A stretch of DNA of 16,813 bases from Tieghemiomyces parasiticus (Eukaryota; Kickxellomycota; Dimargaritomycetes; Dimargaritales; Dimargaritaceae): the NCBI GenBank assembly GCA_027575765.1, contig JANBPT010000997.1, forward strand, positions 1 to 16,813. The letters run 5' to 3'. A program made the position numbers and the translations under genes. The notes under the pieces were generated by a model that searched no databases, was not told the DNA's origin, and saw only the letters and a program-made list of their open reading frames with translations. Within the stretch, counting starts at the first letter, position 1, and every line of letters begins with the position of its first letter. This document shows, in pieces, positions 16,438 through 16,813 of this stretch.

Positions 16438-16674
16438 TGAAATGTTTCTTTTTGTTTTCTAATTGCGTCTCCACGGTGGTAAGTGCGTATCAAAGTTCCC
16501 ATCCGTTGGTTGTACCTTTAGATCATCAAGTATACAAATTAGTCTGTTGATTCTCTTTTCCCTTTTCCCTTCTTCTTTTTTCCCCTTGTTCGTTTTCTCA
16601 GGGGTTTTTTATACTTTTTCCTTTGTATATATTGTTTGTTTTTATATATAATTTGCTCATGTAATTTGGCTAAT

Positions 16675-16686
16675 GCTCTATAGAGT
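16675..16686 (+). promoter_or_regulatory. 3' UTR RNA hairpin of E4
   Basis: GCTC-TATA-GAGT: three Watson-Crick pairs plus a closing G-U, 4-nt loop, 40 nt before the element end. Primary sequence differs from the other elements, but shape and spacing are the same. Confidence 0.6.
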
Positions 16687-16705
16687 GCCCATATAATTAC
16701 TTATA

Positions 16706-16711
16706 AATAAA
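16706..16711 (+). terminator. Poly(A) signal AATAAA, E4
   Basis: AATAAA 15 nt before the element end, the same order of signals as in E1-E3. Confidence 0.45.
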
Positions 16712-16726
16712 ATATAATCTTTAACC

Positions 16727-16740
16727 TGAGCTACATCCCC
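16727..16740. repeat. 14-bp tRNA-Ala-derived duplication, E4/E5 junction
   Basis: Fifth perfect copy of TGAGCTACATCCCC, between the E4 end and a new 5' box. Confidence 0.85.
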
Positions 16741-16813
16741 ACCTTTCTTTCCGCTATTTATTTTTTTGGTTGTTTTTAAACCCAGATTAATAAAAAGTCG
16801 ATTTTCAACACGT
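16741..16813 (+). mobile_element. 5' end of a fifth LINE, E5 (cut by window edge)
   Basis: Starts with ACCTTTCTTTCCGCTATTT and continues, with no difference that I can see, like the E2 5' UTR (compare 5151-5223) up to the window end. It is therefore a member of the E2 subfamily, on the plus strand like the rest. Whether it is full length cannot be told from here. Confidence 0.85.

Larger units (their letters stand above)
11819..16726 (+). mobile_element. Full-length non-LTR retrotransposon E4
   Basis: Two-ORF LINE of about 4.9 kb: 198-nt 5' UTR, ORF1 (12017-13006), ORF2 (13006-16437) and a 289-nt 3' UTR ending CTTTAACC. It is flanked by the 14-bp repeat at 11805-11818 and 16727-16740. Its ORF2 resembles E1 (VNRNGFSLLL, NRKAPG), yet its 3' UTR is the most divergent of the four. 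Both ORFs are open with catalytic residues kept. Confidence 0.92.
16438..16726 (+). other. E4 3' UTR
   Basis: Diverged from the other tails: the CCACTGCC/AGTGCACG block is reduced to CCACGGTGGTAAGTGCG (16471-16487). A pyrimidine tract (16551-16599), the 4-bp hairpin (16675-16686) and AATAAA (16706-16711) are in the same order and at similar distances. It ends CTTTAACC without poly(A). Confidence 0.7.

Noticed and set aside
1253..16474. Many minus-strand ORFs of 60-239 codons
   Set aside because: They lie opposite conserved LINE ORFs, are Arg/Thr/Ser/Glu-rich as expected from the complement of pyrimidine-rich coding DNA, and are not shared between elements.
5132..16740. Additional tRNA genes at each junction
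   Set aside because: Only nt 1-14 of tRNA-Ala are present; no anticodon arm, T arm or 3' acceptor strand follows.
78..16813. LTR retrotransposon or DNA transposon
   Set aside because: No long terminal or inverted repeats, protease, integrase or transposase; AP endonuclease plus RT in ORF2 and the 5' truncation are LINE features.

Overview
The window is a eukaryotic transposon block. It starts with an intact tRNA-Ala(AGC) gene on the minus strand (5-77). The rest is a head-to-tail array of non-LTR (LINE-type) retrotransposons, all on the plus strand: three full-length elements (E1, E2, E4), one 5'-truncated element (E3), and the first 73 bases of a fifth (E5). No host protein gene is visible. 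The ORFs are intronless, with pyrimidine-rich sense strands and many T- or C-ending codons. The style of the reverse transcriptase and ORF1 proteins recalls LINEs I know from early-diverging (Mucoromycota-type) fungi. That assignment is inference from memory and not proven; Grem-LINE1 of Mucor pericentric regions is one possible relative.

Layout: tRNA-Ala 5-77 (-); E1 78-5131; 14-bp tRNA-derived repeat 5132-5145; E2 5146-10399; repeat 10400-10413; E3 (only the 3' part of ORF2 plus 3' UTR) 10414-11804; repeat 11805-11818; E4 11819-16726; repeat 16727-16740; E5 start 16741 to the window edge. Each full element has a 5' UTR, ORF1 (coiled coil, Pro/Ala linker, probable RRM-like RNA-binding domain), ORF2 (AP-type endonuclease, reverse transcriptase, C-terminal CCHC finger), and a 3' UTR that ends ...YRCC or AACC without a poly(A) tail. 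ORF2 starts on the stop codon of ORF1 (ATGA or TAATG), which suggests termination-reinitiation.

The central observation is the junction sequence. All four element 3' ends are followed by the same 14 bp, TGAGCTACATCCCC. This is exactly the reverse complement of nucleotides 1-14 of the tRNA-Ala gene at the left end. The simplest reading is a site-specific LINE family that cuts inside a tRNA-Ala gene. Its 14-bp target-site duplication rebuilds the whole tRNA on one side and leaves a fresh copy of the target on the other, so arrays can grow. The elements are well diverged in protein and UTR sequence, yet share the target, an 18-nt 5' terminal box and a 3' UTR hairpin. The hairpin's 4-bp stem changes sequence but keeps its pairing in all four 3' ends.
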